NCBI RefSeq assembly: GCF_013166515.1
Contig: NZ_JABKKJ010000004.1
Coordinates: forward strand, 62,001-126,000
Direction of reading: 5' to 3'
Length of the DNA: 64,000 nucleotides
DNA from: Xylanibacter caecicola
Lineage (GTDB): Bacteria; Bacteroidota; Bacteroidia; Bacteroidales; Bacteroidaceae
Below the pieces are notes generated by a model. It was given only the letters and a program-made list of their open reading frames with translations. It did not search any database and was not told where the DNA came from. Position numbers and translations under genes: made by a program. Below are positions 41,731 to 52,063 of this stretch, piece by piece; positions within the stretch are counted from its first letter, which is position 1; each line of letters starts with the position of its first letter.

Positions 41731-44700
41731 ATTTTCCGAAAAAATCGTGTATGAATTCTTCAATTTCGTGATAACCTAACCCCTGATGATTGATTTCATC
41801 GTGTAGAAGTCTTCTTTCTTTCTTATTTAAATTATATTTATTAGCTAAAGATTTTGTTTGTTCCTTTTGTACCATACGATTTCCTGACATCTTTCCAATG
41901 GCATGTCCCATTTTCTGTTTTCCACCAACGAATTTATTGTTTTTTCCAAATGTGGGAGCTATGCCGGTAATAGGAGCAAAACCTGTAATTCTTCCGTCGG
42001 AATTGACATTCCAATGAGCAAATCCATCATAATATGTTGTTCCGCTTAGTATATGGTTTAGATTCAGCAAGAAACCGTCTAATGGCTCATATACAAATGC
42101 ACCGGGATAACCGTATCCGGATGATGATACAGGTTTAAGATTTGCATCGAATGATTTAGAGACAACAGTGACTTCCCCATTAACTATGTCTGTATAATAG
42201 GTGTAAAACTTCTTTGTTTCATCATTATAGGTTAAGTGCCCTGTAAATTCTGCATCTGTTGCATGTTGCCAATCTGAAAAATCAAACTGGGTCTGTCCCC
42301 TGCCAAGAGCATTGATAAAATCTATCATCCGATCTGCATCCGATGTGCTCCAATAGTCTTTCCCATCCGGATCAATCCTGTTCACCGGGTTATTTCCGCA
42401 ATAGGCATACGGACTGATGTGGTAATACTTTTCGCAAAACGGATCCATCCTGTCCCACACCAGCAGGATAGGATTGTACATCCTTGCCCCATAGTCATAC
42501 ATGTTCAGTCCGTGCATCGTATCCAGTTCCTTTCCGTTGTACTTATATTGCTGGAACGATGCGTTTATCGCTGCATCACCAAATACTCCGCCGAACGGAT
42601 AGTAGTGGGTGATCTGTTTAATATCACCGTTTTCACAGACAACAGCCCTGTTGTTTCCAAGATGGTCTTTGGTATAATAATATAGATTAGGTGTTTGGTT
42701 GTTTTTCGGGTAAAAGGACAAATATCCTCCGGGGAACATGAATAACACCAGCCCGTTGTCATATACTAAGTTGTCATTGTACTCGGTCACATCCGAAATA
42801 ATGTATTTAATTGCAATGTTATCCGGTGCCATTATGGATTTTCGTGAAACAATACTTCCTTCATGAGGTTCCATTATTGTGTCCTTGACCAGTTCCAGCG
42901 TGTCCCGTCCTACCATGGCACTGCGTAAATCCATGACGTGTGTCCTTTTCAATCTTCTCCCGTCAGGGCTGTATACGTATGAAATCTCGGATCCGTTTGA
43001 GAAAATAATCCGTTTGGGATTGTTCAGATTGTCGTATTCTATATTCTTTATTCCCTTGTTCGCATCGCTGACCAATGCCCCTACACTGTTGTATGTGTAT
43101 TCAATGTTGTTTGAGGCATTGTCCTTAAAGTCAAACGATGCGTATTTGTTTACCTCTTCCGCATCATCGTCAACCCTTATTATTCTGTTGCCGGAAAGGG
43201 CTATGTGCAGATTGTCTATTTTCCCGTGTATTCCATCGTCTTTAAGTCCTCTGCGCTGAAATCTTTTAATCGCTCCGTTACATGTATATTGCACCACCTT
43301 TTCATTATATCTGTTCTTTAGGTTGCTCATGTCGTCCCGTTCTCCATAAACGGCTTCTGTAAGCCTGTCCAGACCGTCGTATGTAAATTTGTATCCGCGT
43401 TTCTGTGTATAGTCGGGTGCCTGCCATGACATGCTGCTTATATTGCCGTTATAACAAGGAGTTCCGTATCCGTCTTCATAATGCAGTCTTTCTTCAAATC
43501 CCGGTCCTTCAATGCTTTTTGTCCATCCGTGCATGTCGTAACCATATGACACTCTTCCTGCATTGCCGCTACGCCGGCATCCGGTTATGCGCCCGAGGTC
43601 ATCATAGGTCAGAGTGCTTATATGGTGTGTTTTCTCTTCCTTTCCCGGAATGTATACTGTCATGTCGGCAGACAGCAGCACACCGGTGTTCTCTTCGTAG
43701 TTGTTGGTGATGATGCTTCTTAAATCAAGTTTTATTGCATCTCCGTCCACCGAATAGTATTCCTGTTCCGTACGTTTGATATTGTCGGTAAAGGTATATT
43801 CATTATGTACGCTTGTCAGACGCTTGCCGAGTGAAATGCTCTTTATGTCCGTAACCCTTCCTCTTTTGTCATAATATACAGCCTTAAGCATTTTTTCTCC
43901 GTTACTTGCCACCATCATGGTTCCCGTATTCATTGTTATGGAATACTCGTGTCCTCCTGCGTTCATTTTATCCATGAAAAGTGGAAAGACGTCTGAATAA
44001 AGTCTCAGGAAGTCATAGTCATCATAATAATTTACAATCTCTATTTTCGGATTTATGATTTGTCCCTGTATGTCTGTTTGATATCCGGTACCAAGCATGC
44101 CGTTTCCCGTGGACATATAACGGCTTATGTTTGTCTTGCCGTTTCTTGTACATCCGTCGCAAGTCCCCTGTATGGCAAGCCGTCCGAAACGGTCATAGAG
44201 AAAGAACCTGTAAAGTCCGCGTTCACGCAGTGTGGCATCCTGCATGAATACCTGCCTGTCTGCATCGTCATACCAGAATTGAGTGTATTTACATCCAGGC
44301 AGTATTTTCTTTACACACCGTCCTCTTGCGTCATATCTGTATTCGTAGGCGTATAGTGCCTTGTAGCCTGAGTTCTGATATTCAGGTGACAAGACATATC
44401 TTAGGTGTCCCAAATCGTTGTATACAAAATATGTGTCGTTGCATCCGTCGCGGCGTTCGAGAACCGTATGTCCTGACATGTCCTTATACTCTATGACGGT
44501 ATGTCCGTCCTCGTCTTCCGTTTCCTCACCGGTAAGTGTCCCTGCGGCATAGTGTCCGTCCTGTATGAGGGATATTTTGTCCAATGGCGCTTTGTATCTT
44601 TTAACGGAACCTGCCGTATTGGTTATATACCTTTTGCGGGTCATCTTTTCTGCTGAATGCCATGCTTCTCCCGGAGTTGATGATGATACAAGCCTGCCCA

Positions 44701-45106
44701 AGGCATCGTATTTGTTCTCACTGTATCCGAAACTGTCGTTATATGTGAAACCTGAATATGTGGCGTAGGTGTCGTTACTCATAAAATCCGGTGTCACTCC
44801 ACCTGCAACCGGCAGCCATTGTTCTTTTGAAAGTCCGGCGTAGTCATAAGTTTGTAGTGTATATGAATACTTTCCTGACGGTGATACTCCTCCCCGGACG
44901 TTCAATGTAGGTCGCCCCAAGCCGTCGTAGTATTGTATGTTCTTGACAGCTTTTATGTTCTCCTCAATGTCTATGTCTATATCGCCATCATAGCTGTACT
45001 GTTCAAGTAAGATCAACTCCTTGACATAATTCTCACCGGGAGATTGTCCGTAGGAACATATATAAAGACATGACAGTAATATTATTGATATATACAGTTT
45101 CTTCAT
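41729..45106 (-). CDS. RHS-repeat protein with putative C-terminal toxin domain
   Basis: A 1125-residue protein with a signal peptide (to about residue 20). YD repeats fill most of the chain (for example YEYRYDARGRCVKKIL, YDDLGRITGCRRSG). The RHS core follows: YNGKELDTMHGLNMYDYGAR and a final SPYAYCGNNPVNRIDPDGKD. After this comes a variable 200-residue tail ending in RRLLHDEINHQGLGYHEIEE. The tail has the place and size of a polymorphic toxin domain, with His, Glu and Gln residues that could be catalytic, but I recognise no enzyme. An immunity-like gene follows directly. It overlaps the upstream gene by 4 bp. Confidence 0.86.
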   Translation of the reverse strand: MKKLYISIILLSCLYICSYGQSPGENYVKELILLEQYSYDGDIDIDIEENIKAVKNIQYYDGLGRPTLNVRGGVSPSGKYSYTLQTYDYAGLSKEQWLPVAGGVTPDFMSNDTYATYSGFTYNDSFGYSENKYDALGRLVSSSTPGEAWHSAEKMTRKRYITNTAGSVKRYKAPLDKISLIQDGHYAAGTLTGEETEDEDGHTVIEYKDMSGHTVLERRDGCNDTYFVYNDLGHLRYVLSPEYQNSGYKALYAYEYRYDARGRCVKKILPGCKYTQFWYDDADRQVFMQDATLRERGLYRFFLYDRFGRLAIQGTCDGCTRNGKTNISRYMSTGNGMLGTGYQTDIQGQIINPKIEIVNYYDDYDFLRLYSDVFPLFMDKMNAGGHEYSITMNTGTMMVASNGEKMLKAVYYDKRGRVTDIKSISLGKRLTSVHNEYTFTDNIKRTEQEYYSVDGDAIKLDLRSIITNNYEENTGVLLSADMTVYIPGKEEKTHHISTLTYDDLGRITGCRRSGNAGRVSYGYDMHGWTKSIEGPGFEERLHYEDGYGTPCYNGNISSMSWQAPDYTQKRGYKFTYDGLDRLTEAVYGERDDMSNLKNRYNEKVVQYTCNGAIKRFQRRGLKDDGIHGKIDNLHIALSGNRIIRVDDDAEEVNKYASFDFKDNASNNIEYTYNSVGALVSDANKGIKNIEYDNLNNPKRIIFSNGSEISYVYSPDGRRLKRTHVMDLRSAMVGRDTLELVKDTIMEPHEGSIVSRKSIMAPDNIAIKYIISDVTEYNDNLVYDNGLVLFMFPGGYLSFYPKNNQTPNLYYYTKDHLGNNRAVVCENGDIKQITHYYPFGGVFGDAAINASFQQYKYNGKELDTMHGLNMYDYGARMYNPILLVWDRMDPFCEKYYHISPYAYCGNNPVNRIDPDGKDYWSTSDADRMIDFINALGRGQTQFDFSDWQHATDAEFTGHLTYNDETKKFYTYYTDIVNGEVTVVSKSFDANLKPVSSSGYGYPGAFVYEPLDGFLLNLNHILSGTTYYDGFAHWNVNSDGRITGFAPITGIAPTFGKNNKFVGGKQKMGHAIGKMSGNRMVQKEQTKSLANKYNLNKKERRLLHDEINHQGLGYHEIEEFIHDFFGK

Positions 45107-48060
45107 TGATAGACTTTGTTTTGGGTTCTTGTATTATACCGGTATCTTTTGAACGGATGATAATCTTCGTCCGTAATCTCAAACAGTCTGTTAAATCTGT
45201 CGTAGCTGTAGTATATAATAAGACCGTTTGGATAATAGATATCATTCAGTCCTTGAAGAGGTACATGAAAGTATCTGGTGGTAAACGATCTCATACCGTT
45301 ATTCTTGTCAGCGTCCGAGCCGACATTTATTGCTTCTATGAAGGATTCGTCTCGTGTCCATTTCAGGTCGGTTACAGGTTTTCCTCTTTCGGTATATGAG
45401 TTTAAGGCATAAGTCGGCGAGTATGTATGATATTTGACAATCGTGTCTTCTGACAAATCATTGTTAATACGCATATACGAATCGAGTATTGGCATGCCTG
45501 TATCCGACAGGCGGTAGTTCTTTCTATATCCTCCTGTAAAAATATTATTGGTGTAATTCTTCAAGGCTATAGGTCTTATGCAGAACATCTCAGAGCCTAA
45601 TTTTTCTGTAGCTGGAGTATTGGCAGAGAACGGATATATGTATTCTTTACTTATACTTTCTCCGTTTCTTGTCATGCTCTCAGACATAGTGAGTCTTACT
45701 GTAGTTTCATGAGGGAATATATAATCGATGTGAAGTTTCTTGTTTTCTTTATTAAAGTGTCTGTAATCGATTGTTTCTCCGTTGTCATAAAATGTTATTG
45801 TTGTATCAGATACTATATCGTATTTTGGAAACAACAGTTTGTATATGCCGCCGGTGAAATAGCCGAATGTCGCGGAGTTGCCAAAATTCACGTAAGTAAG
45901 GTTGGAAGAAAGCACATAGTCCGTTTCTACATTCTCTTTGGTATATCCGTATTTTATTTTTCTCATAAGGGAATTTTCGTTGTTGTATGTTTCCGCAGAC
46001 AAAAGTTTTCCTCTTTTGTATCCTTTTTCTGTGAACATGTCAAACGGTGAGGGCTTTCCGAATGAGAAGTCTTTTATAAATCGTTCGTCCTTTGATGCGG
46101 ATATGTTCTGATAGTGGTATCTTGTATACGTGCCGTCCTGTTCCGCTTCTTCAACAAAGGAATAACCGATATGTGGTCCGAAGGAATTGGATAAAGGAAT
46201 GATAGATGCGCTTCTGGTGACAGACTGCATGGCTATGGCCTCTTTGGTTTCAAGACTTGCCATCCAGTTGCTCCAACTGTATCGTGGTGCGGCGAACAGT
46301 TCACCGCTTGACAGTCCGGTCTTGGGATTTTTATAATTGAAAGTTCTTTTCCTTGCAATTTCATTTCTCTCCACATCTGAATAGTCTGTGATAGACTTGA
46401 TTCTGACACCGCCGGCAATTCCGGTGCTGTCTCTCATTGTTTGCCTGTCAGCCGATACACATGAAGAGAAATCATTGCATTCGTATGTCATAACACTTTT
46501 GCCTCCTGTGGGATATATTATTTCCGAGAGTAAACCATATTGCAGTGTTGATGGATTTGAATTCCTTGTATTGTATATATTCAAGTTCCCCGCCTTGCAC
46601 TCTCTGCCGTTATAAAATCCCCAATGATCTGTCTCTGTTGACAGATAATTATCGGGCAGCATGTTGTAATGGTTGTAGTTGAGATGATAGCTTCCGGACA
46701 TAAACTCTTTTTGCCGGTCGTAGAATCTTACGTCTGTAAGATGCATTCTGCTGTTATAATCATAGTCAAGTTCTATTATCATATCTGGAGAATCACCCCA
46801 TTTTATTATGATATTATGCAGTTCGTTTAGACGTGTCGATGCAAGAGGATTTGCATATTTATTTCCTTGTTTGTCTTCAAACTGATATTGTGCGATGTTC
46901 TTCTTGTCGGTCTGTAGATAATAAAATAAGGTGACGTCGCTGTAATCATAGTCACTGAAACATTTGTATACATCAAGTCCGGGATAAAGATCCTTTGTTG
47001 GTGTATTGGAATATGATGTGTCAAATTCAATGCTTACCTTATAAGGAGTGATTATTTTGTCTATGTATACCGGAGAGTTTAAAACTCCTCCGTATGGAAA
47101 ACTGTAGTTGCTATGGCTGAATTCCTGACCATAGGATGATCCGTAGAATTTGGCTTTCTCGTAAATATAATATGAGACGGCTGTGTTATAGAACTGTGCG
47201 ATAAACTTACCTCTTTTATATTTCAGTTCATACAAAATATTGCCGAATCTGTCCTTGATATATGTAAGATACCAGCTTGTGGCAAAAAACGACTCGATTT
47301 TTTCAATATCGGATTGTCTGAAGAAGTTTGTCGTATAGTCTATTGCATCGTTTGTTCCTCCAAATTCGTATATATATCCTTGGTCATCCCTTATCGTGAA
47401 TCCTTTTATCACTTTAGGCTGTTTCGTTGAAGTGATGTCACCGGGAAACGTTTCTATAAAAGGTGATATGTAATTGTTCTCATCATCGACATCGAAGATA
47501 ATGTCCAGATTCTCGTCACAGAGGACTTTCCACTGTCCGTCGTTGCCTAAGAAGAACTTACCGCTTTTACCCATAAAATTGAATGTGAATATATCGGGCT
47601 GGTAATCGTATTTATTGTATGAAACATTGTTTTTAAGGACGTTTTCATTATTCATGTCTTCTTTCAGTTTGTGACATGACTTGAAATAGTTTGTGAAAGG
47701 AGCGATTGTGCTTTGGTATACAGGTATATACTCGTCACAGACATTATTCCTCATTCTGGTAATTACGCCTCCTGCTGTAAGTGTCCAGTTGTGACCGGTC
47801 CATCCCGGCAGACTGTTGACCATAACTCCAGATGCATCATATTGCAATGTTAGCGGAAATTCCATATCACGTACTTTAAGAGTATATATAGGTATGGATA
47901 TATCAGGTCTTCCTGTATAATATGATACGGGTATGTCCCCGTACCGTCCGAGATCTGAAGCGTTTGGGGTAGGGACATCTCCGGGGGCCATCTGTTGTGC
48001 GGCTGCTTGGATTATAAATGTGATGTATATAGAAAGAATCAGGCAGATGCGTGTTTTCAT
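45103..48060 (-). CDS. Large secreted RHS-associated protein with N-terminal PNAADLG-type domain
   Basis: A 985-residue protein with a signal peptide (to about residue 22). The N-terminal region reads PTPNASDLGRYGDIPVSYYT and then LTLQYDASGVMVNSLPGW, which I associate with Bacteroidota proteins that precede RHS genes. The C-terminus ends in YD-like sequence (YYSYDRFNRLFEITDEDY) but has no RHS core or toxin tail. It overlaps the start of the RHS gene by 4 bp. It may form part of the RHS shell or its surface anchor. The function is inferred. Confidence 0.72.
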   Translation of the reverse strand: MKTRICLILSIYITFIIQAAAQQMAPGDVPTPNASDLGRYGDIPVSYYTGRPDISIPIYTLKVRDMEFPLTLQYDASGVMVNSLPGWTGHNWTLTAGGVITRMRNNVCDEYIPVYQSTIAPFTNYFKSCHKLKEDMNNENVLKNNVSYNKYDYQPDIFTFNFMGKSGKFFLGNDGQWKVLCDENLDIIFDVDDENNYISPFIETFPGDITSTKQPKVIKGFTIRDDQGYIYEFGGTNDAIDYTTNFFRQSDIEKIESFFATSWYLTYIKDRFGNILYELKYKRGKFIAQFYNTAVSYYIYEKAKFYGSSYGQEFSHSNYSFPYGGVLNSPVYIDKIITPYKVSIEFDTSYSNTPTKDLYPGLDVYKCFSDYDYSDVTLFYYLQTDKKNIAQYQFEDKQGNKYANPLASTRLNELHNIIIKWGDSPDMIIELDYDYNSRMHLTDVRFYDRQKEFMSGSYHLNYNHYNMLPDNYLSTETDHWGFYNGRECKAGNLNIYNTRNSNPSTLQYGLLSEIIYPTGGKSVMTYECNDFSSCVSADRQTMRDSTGIAGGVRIKSITDYSDVERNEIARKRTFNYKNPKTGLSSGELFAAPRYSWSNWMASLETKEAIAMQSVTRSASIIPLSNSFGPHIGYSFVEEAEQDGTYTRYHYQNISASKDERFIKDFSFGKPSPFDMFTEKGYKRGKLLSAETYNNENSLMRKIKYGYTKENVETDYVLSSNLTYVNFGNSATFGYFTGGIYKLLFPKYDIVSDTTITFYDNGETIDYRHFNKENKKLHIDYIFPHETTVRLTMSESMTRNGESISKEYIYPFSANTPATEKLGSEMFCIRPIALKNYTNNIFTGGYRKNYRLSDTGMPILDSYMRINNDLSEDTIVKYHTYSPTYALNSYTERGKPVTDLKWTRDESFIEAINVGSDADKNNGMRSFTTRYFHVPLQGLNDIYYPNGLIIYYSYDRFNRLFEITDEDYHPFKRYRYNTRTQNKVYQ

Positions 48061-48270
48061 GTTTATTGTGTGTAATGTGTTTTAGCGGTACTTCCATGAT
48101 AACGAGAAGTGGTTTTTGTTATTAAGGCAAATGGTTCTTCCTCTGTGGGAACTGTATGATTTTAACCCCGGCTTGTTTATCGGTGTTTGTTTTATAGTGG
48201 AAATGGTTTTTGAATGTCCGGATGATGTTTTTAGTGGTAGTTGTTGTTATTGTAGTTTGTTTATAACGTA
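48061..48270. other. Gene-free leader region upstream of the RHS pair
   Basis: Between the start of the RHS-associated gene and the terminator hairpin of the hexuronate operon I see no gene. The sequence is rich in gttt and gtgg runs. No good -33/-7 pair was found on the minus strand, though a promoter for the RHS pair must be in or near here. Confidence 0.4.
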
Positions 48271-48279
48271 AAAGAAGAA

Positions 48280-48342
48280 AAAGGAGGTAAAAGATACAGA
48301 CTTGTATACAGATATATAATGTCTTTATCTTTTATCTCCTTT
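48280..48342 (-). terminator. Terminator of the uxuA-uxaB operon
   Basis: Seventeen-base arms at 48280-48296 and 48326-48342 pair with a single G-T wobble. On the minus strand the hairpin is followed by a long T-rich run. It begins 25 bases after the uxaB stop. Confidence 0.78.
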
Positions 48343-48366
48343 AGTATTATTCACCTCTTATGATGC

Positions 48367-49854
48367 TCAAAGAATGCTCTTGACAGTCTCAAGCATACCC
48401 TTTTCCTGAATGTCGTTCAGGAAGCCTGTAAGCATGTCTGTGAGTCCGGGGATAGCGTTAAGGTCACCATGCTCGCCCCAGATAAGGTCTTTAGCAGCAA
48501 GAACACCTTCTGCAACCTTGCGTGTGTCTCCTGTTGCCCACAGATCTGTAAGCAGCTGCATGATCTTAGCGTCGTCGTTAGGAACAATCTCTACGCCGTC
48601 AGCACGCTTGCCACCCTTGTAATAAGTGATGATGGCTGCAAGACCCAGAACAAGTCCCTTAGGCAGTTCGCCCTTGCGCTCCAGATATGTCTTCACTCCT
48701 GGCAGGTCGCGTGCGCAGAACTTCGGGAATGAGTTCAGCATGATAGATGTAACCTGATGGTCAACAAACGGGTTGTTGAAACGCTCAAGCACATCACCTG
48801 CAAACTTCTCCAGCTCGTCCATCGGCAAGTTGAGTGTCTGCATAAGCTCTTCGAACTGTACCTTGTGGATGTACTTGCCAATAACCTCATGGTTGCATGC
48901 GTCACGTACAATGTTTACGCCGCTGAGGAATGCGACAGGCGAAAGAACAGTGTGAGGACCGTTGAGCAATGTAACCTTGCGCTCGTGATAAGGCTTTTCG
49001 CTCTCTGCGATAAGTACGTGGAGACCCGCCTTTTCTGCAGGGAATTCTGCACGAAGTTCCTCGCATGTCATGTTCTCTGCCTTCTCTATAACCCAAAGAT
49101 GGAATATCTCTGCCTGTACAACGAGGTTGTCAGCATAGCATACCTTCTCCTGTATCTCTGCGATTTCCTTGCGTGGGAAGCCCGGAACGATTCGGTCTAC
49201 GAGTGTTGCACATACATAGCAGTAGTTTGTAAACCAGTTCTTGAATGCCTCATAGTCGGCACCGAGGTCTTCTTTCCACAGTTCGATGTACTTGTAGATA
49301 CATTCCTTAAGATGATGTCCGTTAAGGAATATAAGCTCGCAAGGCATTATGATAAGACCTTTCTTGGGGTCACCGTTGAAAGTCTTGAAGCGGCGGTAAA
49401 GCAGCTGTACGAGCTTTCCGGGATATGAAGATGCGGGAGCGTCTGTAAATTTGCATGTGTCGTCAAATGCAATACCTGCCTCTGTTGTGTTTGAAATGAC
49501 GAAACGTATTTCCGGCTGGTCTGCAAGAGCCATGAAAGCCTGGTTCTGTGAATATGGGTTAAGTGCACGGCTGATAACGTCTATACGCTCAAGTGTGTTC
49601 ACTGCCTGACCGTTCTCACGTCCCTGAAGGTTCACATGATACAGACAATCCTGACCGTTGAGCCAGTCAACCATACCGCGCTCGATGGGCTGTACAACCA
49701 CTACGCTGCCGTTGAAGTCTGTTTTCTGATTCATGTTCCAGATAATCCAGTCTACGAAAGCACGCAGGAAGTTTCCTTCACCAAACTGGATGATCTTTTC
49801 GGGCATAACGCTTTTGGGCGCAGTCCGTTTGTTCAAAGCTTGTAATTTTTTCAT
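48367..49854 (-). CDS. uxaB: Tagaturonate reductase
   Basis: This NAD-dependent enzyme reduces tagaturonate to altronate in galacturonate breakdown. The 495 residues align by eye with E. coli UxaB: PEKIIQFGEGNFLRAFVDW at the start, SNTTEAGIAFDDTCKF, the CELIFLNGHHLKE segment, the LVDRIVPGFPRKE block, and KVTLLNGPHTVLSPVAFLSG. It is the last gene of a run with the SDR and uxuA, so both the glucuronate and galacturonate branches may be served here. No uxaC or uxaA is in the window. Confidence 0.93.
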   Translation of the reverse strand: MKKLQALNKRTAPKSVMPEKIIQFGEGNFLRAFVDWIIWNMNQKTDFNGSVVVVQPIERGMVDWLNGQDCLYHVNLQGRENGQAVNTLERIDVISRALNPYSQNQAFMALADQPEIRFVISNTTEAGIAFDDTCKFTDAPASSYPGKLVQLLYRRFKTFNGDPKKGLIIMPCELIFLNGHHLKECIYKYIELWKEDLGADYEAFKNWFTNYCYVCATLVDRIVPGFPRKEIAEIQEKVCYADNLVVQAEIFHLWVIEKAENMTCEELRAEFPAEKAGLHVLIAESEKPYHERKVTLLNGPHTVLSPVAFLSGVNIVRDACNHEVIGKYIHKVQFEELMQTLNLPMDELEKFAGDVLERFNNPFVDHQVTSIMLNSFPKFCARDLPGVKTYLERKGELPKGLVLGLAAIITYYKGGKRADGVEIVPNDDAKIMQLLTDLWATGDTRKVAEGVLAAKDLIWGEHGDLNAIPGLTDMLTGFLNDIQEKGMLETVKSIL

Positions 49855-49968
49855 GATTTGTTATGTTTTTAAACGTTGTTTTTCTCGTTGTATGCAAAGG
49901 TACTATTTTATTTAATAGGTGACATTGCATTTTGATGTTAAAATAACGTAAAGGTTTACGGACGGTTG

Positions 49969-50781
49969 TTACATCGTGAATACGTTGAAGCCGCCATCTA
50001 CAACGGCAACCGTGCCCGTAACAAACTTGGCTGCATCGCTCATAAGATAGTGTATTGTGCCGCAAAGTTCCTCTGGGGCGCCCATTCTTCCGTAAGGCGT
50101 CTGTGTCACCACGTCGTTCCCACGCTCGGTATATGTGCCGTCAGGATTGGTGAGCAGTGCTCTGTTCTGTTCGGTGATGAAGAAGCCCGGGGCAATGGCG
50201 TTGACTCTTATTCCCTCGCCAAATTTCTTCGCACACTCTGTTGCCATGAACTCGGTGAAATTGCTGATACCCGCCTTTGCTGCGGCATATCCGCAGACAC
50301 GTGTAAGCGGACGGAAAGCTGCCATAGACGAGAAATTGATAATTGAGCCTTTGCCCTGTTTCACCATAGGTTTGAGAAATACCTGTGTAGGTATTACTGT
50401 TCCTGTGAGGTTCAGGTCTAAAACCTTGCGGAAGTGTTCCACATCAAGATCGAATATATTCTTGTCCGGAGTAATCGTGGCACCGGGCATATTGCCGCCT
50501 GCCGCATTGAGAAGAGTATCTATTCTACCGTATTTGGCTATTATGGCATCGCAGTTTTCCTGCACGGCATTGATGTCCATTACGTCGGTTTTCATGAACT
50601 CGGCATGTCCGCCTGCCTGCATTATATCATTTACGATTTCCTGTCCTATCTCTTCCTTACGTCCGAGTATCACTACCTTTGCTCCGTTCAGTGCAAGATA
50701 CTTTGCTATACATCTGCCAAGAACTCCCGTTCCGCCGGTAATGACCACTACATAATCCTTTATATTAAATAGCTCGTTCAT
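49969..50781 (-). CDS. SDR family oxidoreductase, probable D-mannonate oxidoreductase
   Basis: A 270-residue short-chain dehydrogenase. The cofactor motif TGGTGVLGRCIA is near 15-26, NAAGG near 91, and the catalytic Ser-Tyr-Lys set appears in NFSSMAAF and GYAAAKAG. The gene lies between uxuA and uxaB, 21 bp after uxuA. Interconversion of fructuronate and mannonate is therefore the best fit, a role that SDR proteins fill in place of classical UxuB in Bacteroidota. Gluconate 5-dehydrogenase is an alternative on sequence alone. Confidence 0.82.
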   Translation of the reverse strand: MNELFNIKDYVVVITGGTGVLGRCIAKYLALNGAKVVILGRKEEIGQEIVNDIMQAGGHAEFMKTDVMDINAVQENCDAIIAKYGRIDTLLNAAGGNMPGATITPDKNIFDLDVEHFRKVLDLNLTGTVIPTQVFLKPMVKQGKGSIINFSSMAAFRPLTRVCGYAAAKAGISNFTEFMATECAKKFGEGIRVNAIAPGFFITEQNRALLTNPDGTYTERGNDVVTQTPYGRMGAPEELCGTIHYLMSDAAKFVTGTVAVVDGGFNVFTM

Positions 50782-50802
50782 ATGTTTTGTTGTTTTATAA
50801 TG

Positions 50803-52026
50803 TTATTCAAAAAATCCGGGTTGTTTGTATTCTATGCCCAGTTCGCGGTCTACGGTGGCAAGTATTCCTTGTACCTGACCAAGTGCAAACATGCGTCCGA
50901 GGAACGAATATCCGGCATTGTAATTGCGCTCTTCATCGCCCAGCATTGTCATCCCGTGGTCTACACGCATTGGTAGAGCCGGATTGACTTTCTCGAATAT
51001 GCGTGCCAGTTCGATGATGTCGGCACGTCCGCCAAGGTGTGACGCCTCTGTAAAATCTCCGTTGGGGAAGATATGGCATGAGCGCAGGTGTACGAACCAT
51101 GTGCGGTCGGCATATTTCTTTGCCAGTTCAACGATATTGTTGTGTGCCCCGGCAGAGAGCGAACCGGCGCAGAACGTCAGTCCGTTGTGCGGATTGTCAA
51201 CTGCTTTGAGGAACCAGTTTATGTCCTCGTCGTTGTTTACTATGCGCGGAAGTCCGAGAATAGAGAAGGGGGGATCGTCCGGGTGCACGCACATGTACAT
51301 GTCACACTCCTCACATGTAGGCATTATTGCATTGAGGAAGTACTTCATGTTCTCGCGCAGCTGTTCTTTTGTTATGCCTTTATAGAGTCCCAGCAACTGG
51401 CGGAACAGTTCGACAGGGTGCTCGTCGTCTTCCTTAATGTTGCCGCTGACAAAACCCTGTGTCTTGACAATTATGTTCTCCACCAGTTTGTGGTCGTCCT
51501 CCGGTGTCATTCGTTTCTTTATCTCATCGACTTCTGCAAGAATGTTACGTTCTATGCCTTCAATCTTGAAGTTTGCCCAGTCATTCTCTGCGCCCTCGCG
51601 TTTAAGAATATGTATGTCGAAGTATGCAAACTCGGCAAACGAGAAGTAAAGGTTTGTAGTGCCGTTGGGATTGTCGTGGTTAAGGTCTGTTCGTGCCCAG
51701 TCAAGTACCGGCATGAAATTGTAGCATATAGTATGTATGCCTTCTGCCGAGAGGTTGCGCAGGCTCTCCTTGTAAATCTCTATCTGTTCGTCCCTGTCCG
51801 GTCCTCCGTACTTTATGGTTTCCGTTACCGGCAGACTTTCCACCACGCTCCATCTCATGCCATAGCTCTCTATATATTCACGCAGGTCACGTATCTTTTC
51901 ACGTGTCCACACTTCGCCTAACGGCACGTCGTGCAAGGCTGTTACGATGCCTTCCACCCCGATTTGTTTAAGCATGGCAAGTGTTATCTTGTCGTTCTTG
52001 CCAAACCATCTCCATGTTCTTTCCAT
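50803..52026 (-). CDS. uxuA: Mannonate dehydratase
   Basis: UxuA dehydrates D-mannonate to 2-keto-3-deoxygluconate. It has 407 residues. The start MERTWRWFGKNDKITL and the LGRMFALGQVQGI end are characteristic, with the TALHDVPLGEVW and CYNFMPVLDWARTDL segments and the metal-binding CVHPDDPPFSILGLPR block between. It is the first of three hexuronate genes. The rlmH stop lies 37 bp upstream, so the metabolic genes may be co-transcribed with rlmH and DUF4491 or have a promoter within rlmH. Confidence 0.95.
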   Translation of the reverse strand: MERTWRWFGKNDKITLAMLKQIGVEGIVTALHDVPLGEVWTREKIRDLREYIESYGMRWSVVESLPVTETIKYGGPDRDEQIEIYKESLRNLSAEGIHTICYNFMPVLDWARTDLNHDNPNGTTNLYFSFAEFAYFDIHILKREGAENDWANFKIEGIERNILAEVDEIKKRMTPEDDHKLVENIIVKTQGFVSGNIKEDDEHPVELFRQLLGLYKGITKEQLRENMKYFLNAIMPTCEECDMYMCVHPDDPPFSILGLPRIVNNDEDINWFLKAVDNPHNGLTFCAGSLSAGAHNNIVELAKKYADRTWFVHLRSCHIFPNGDFTEASHLGGRADIIELARIFEKVNPALPMRVDHGMTMLGDEERNYNAGYSFLGRMFALGQVQGILATVDRELGIEYKQPGFFE

Positions 52027-52063
52027 TGTGTTTTATTATGATTAGTAATATTTCATGTTTTTA

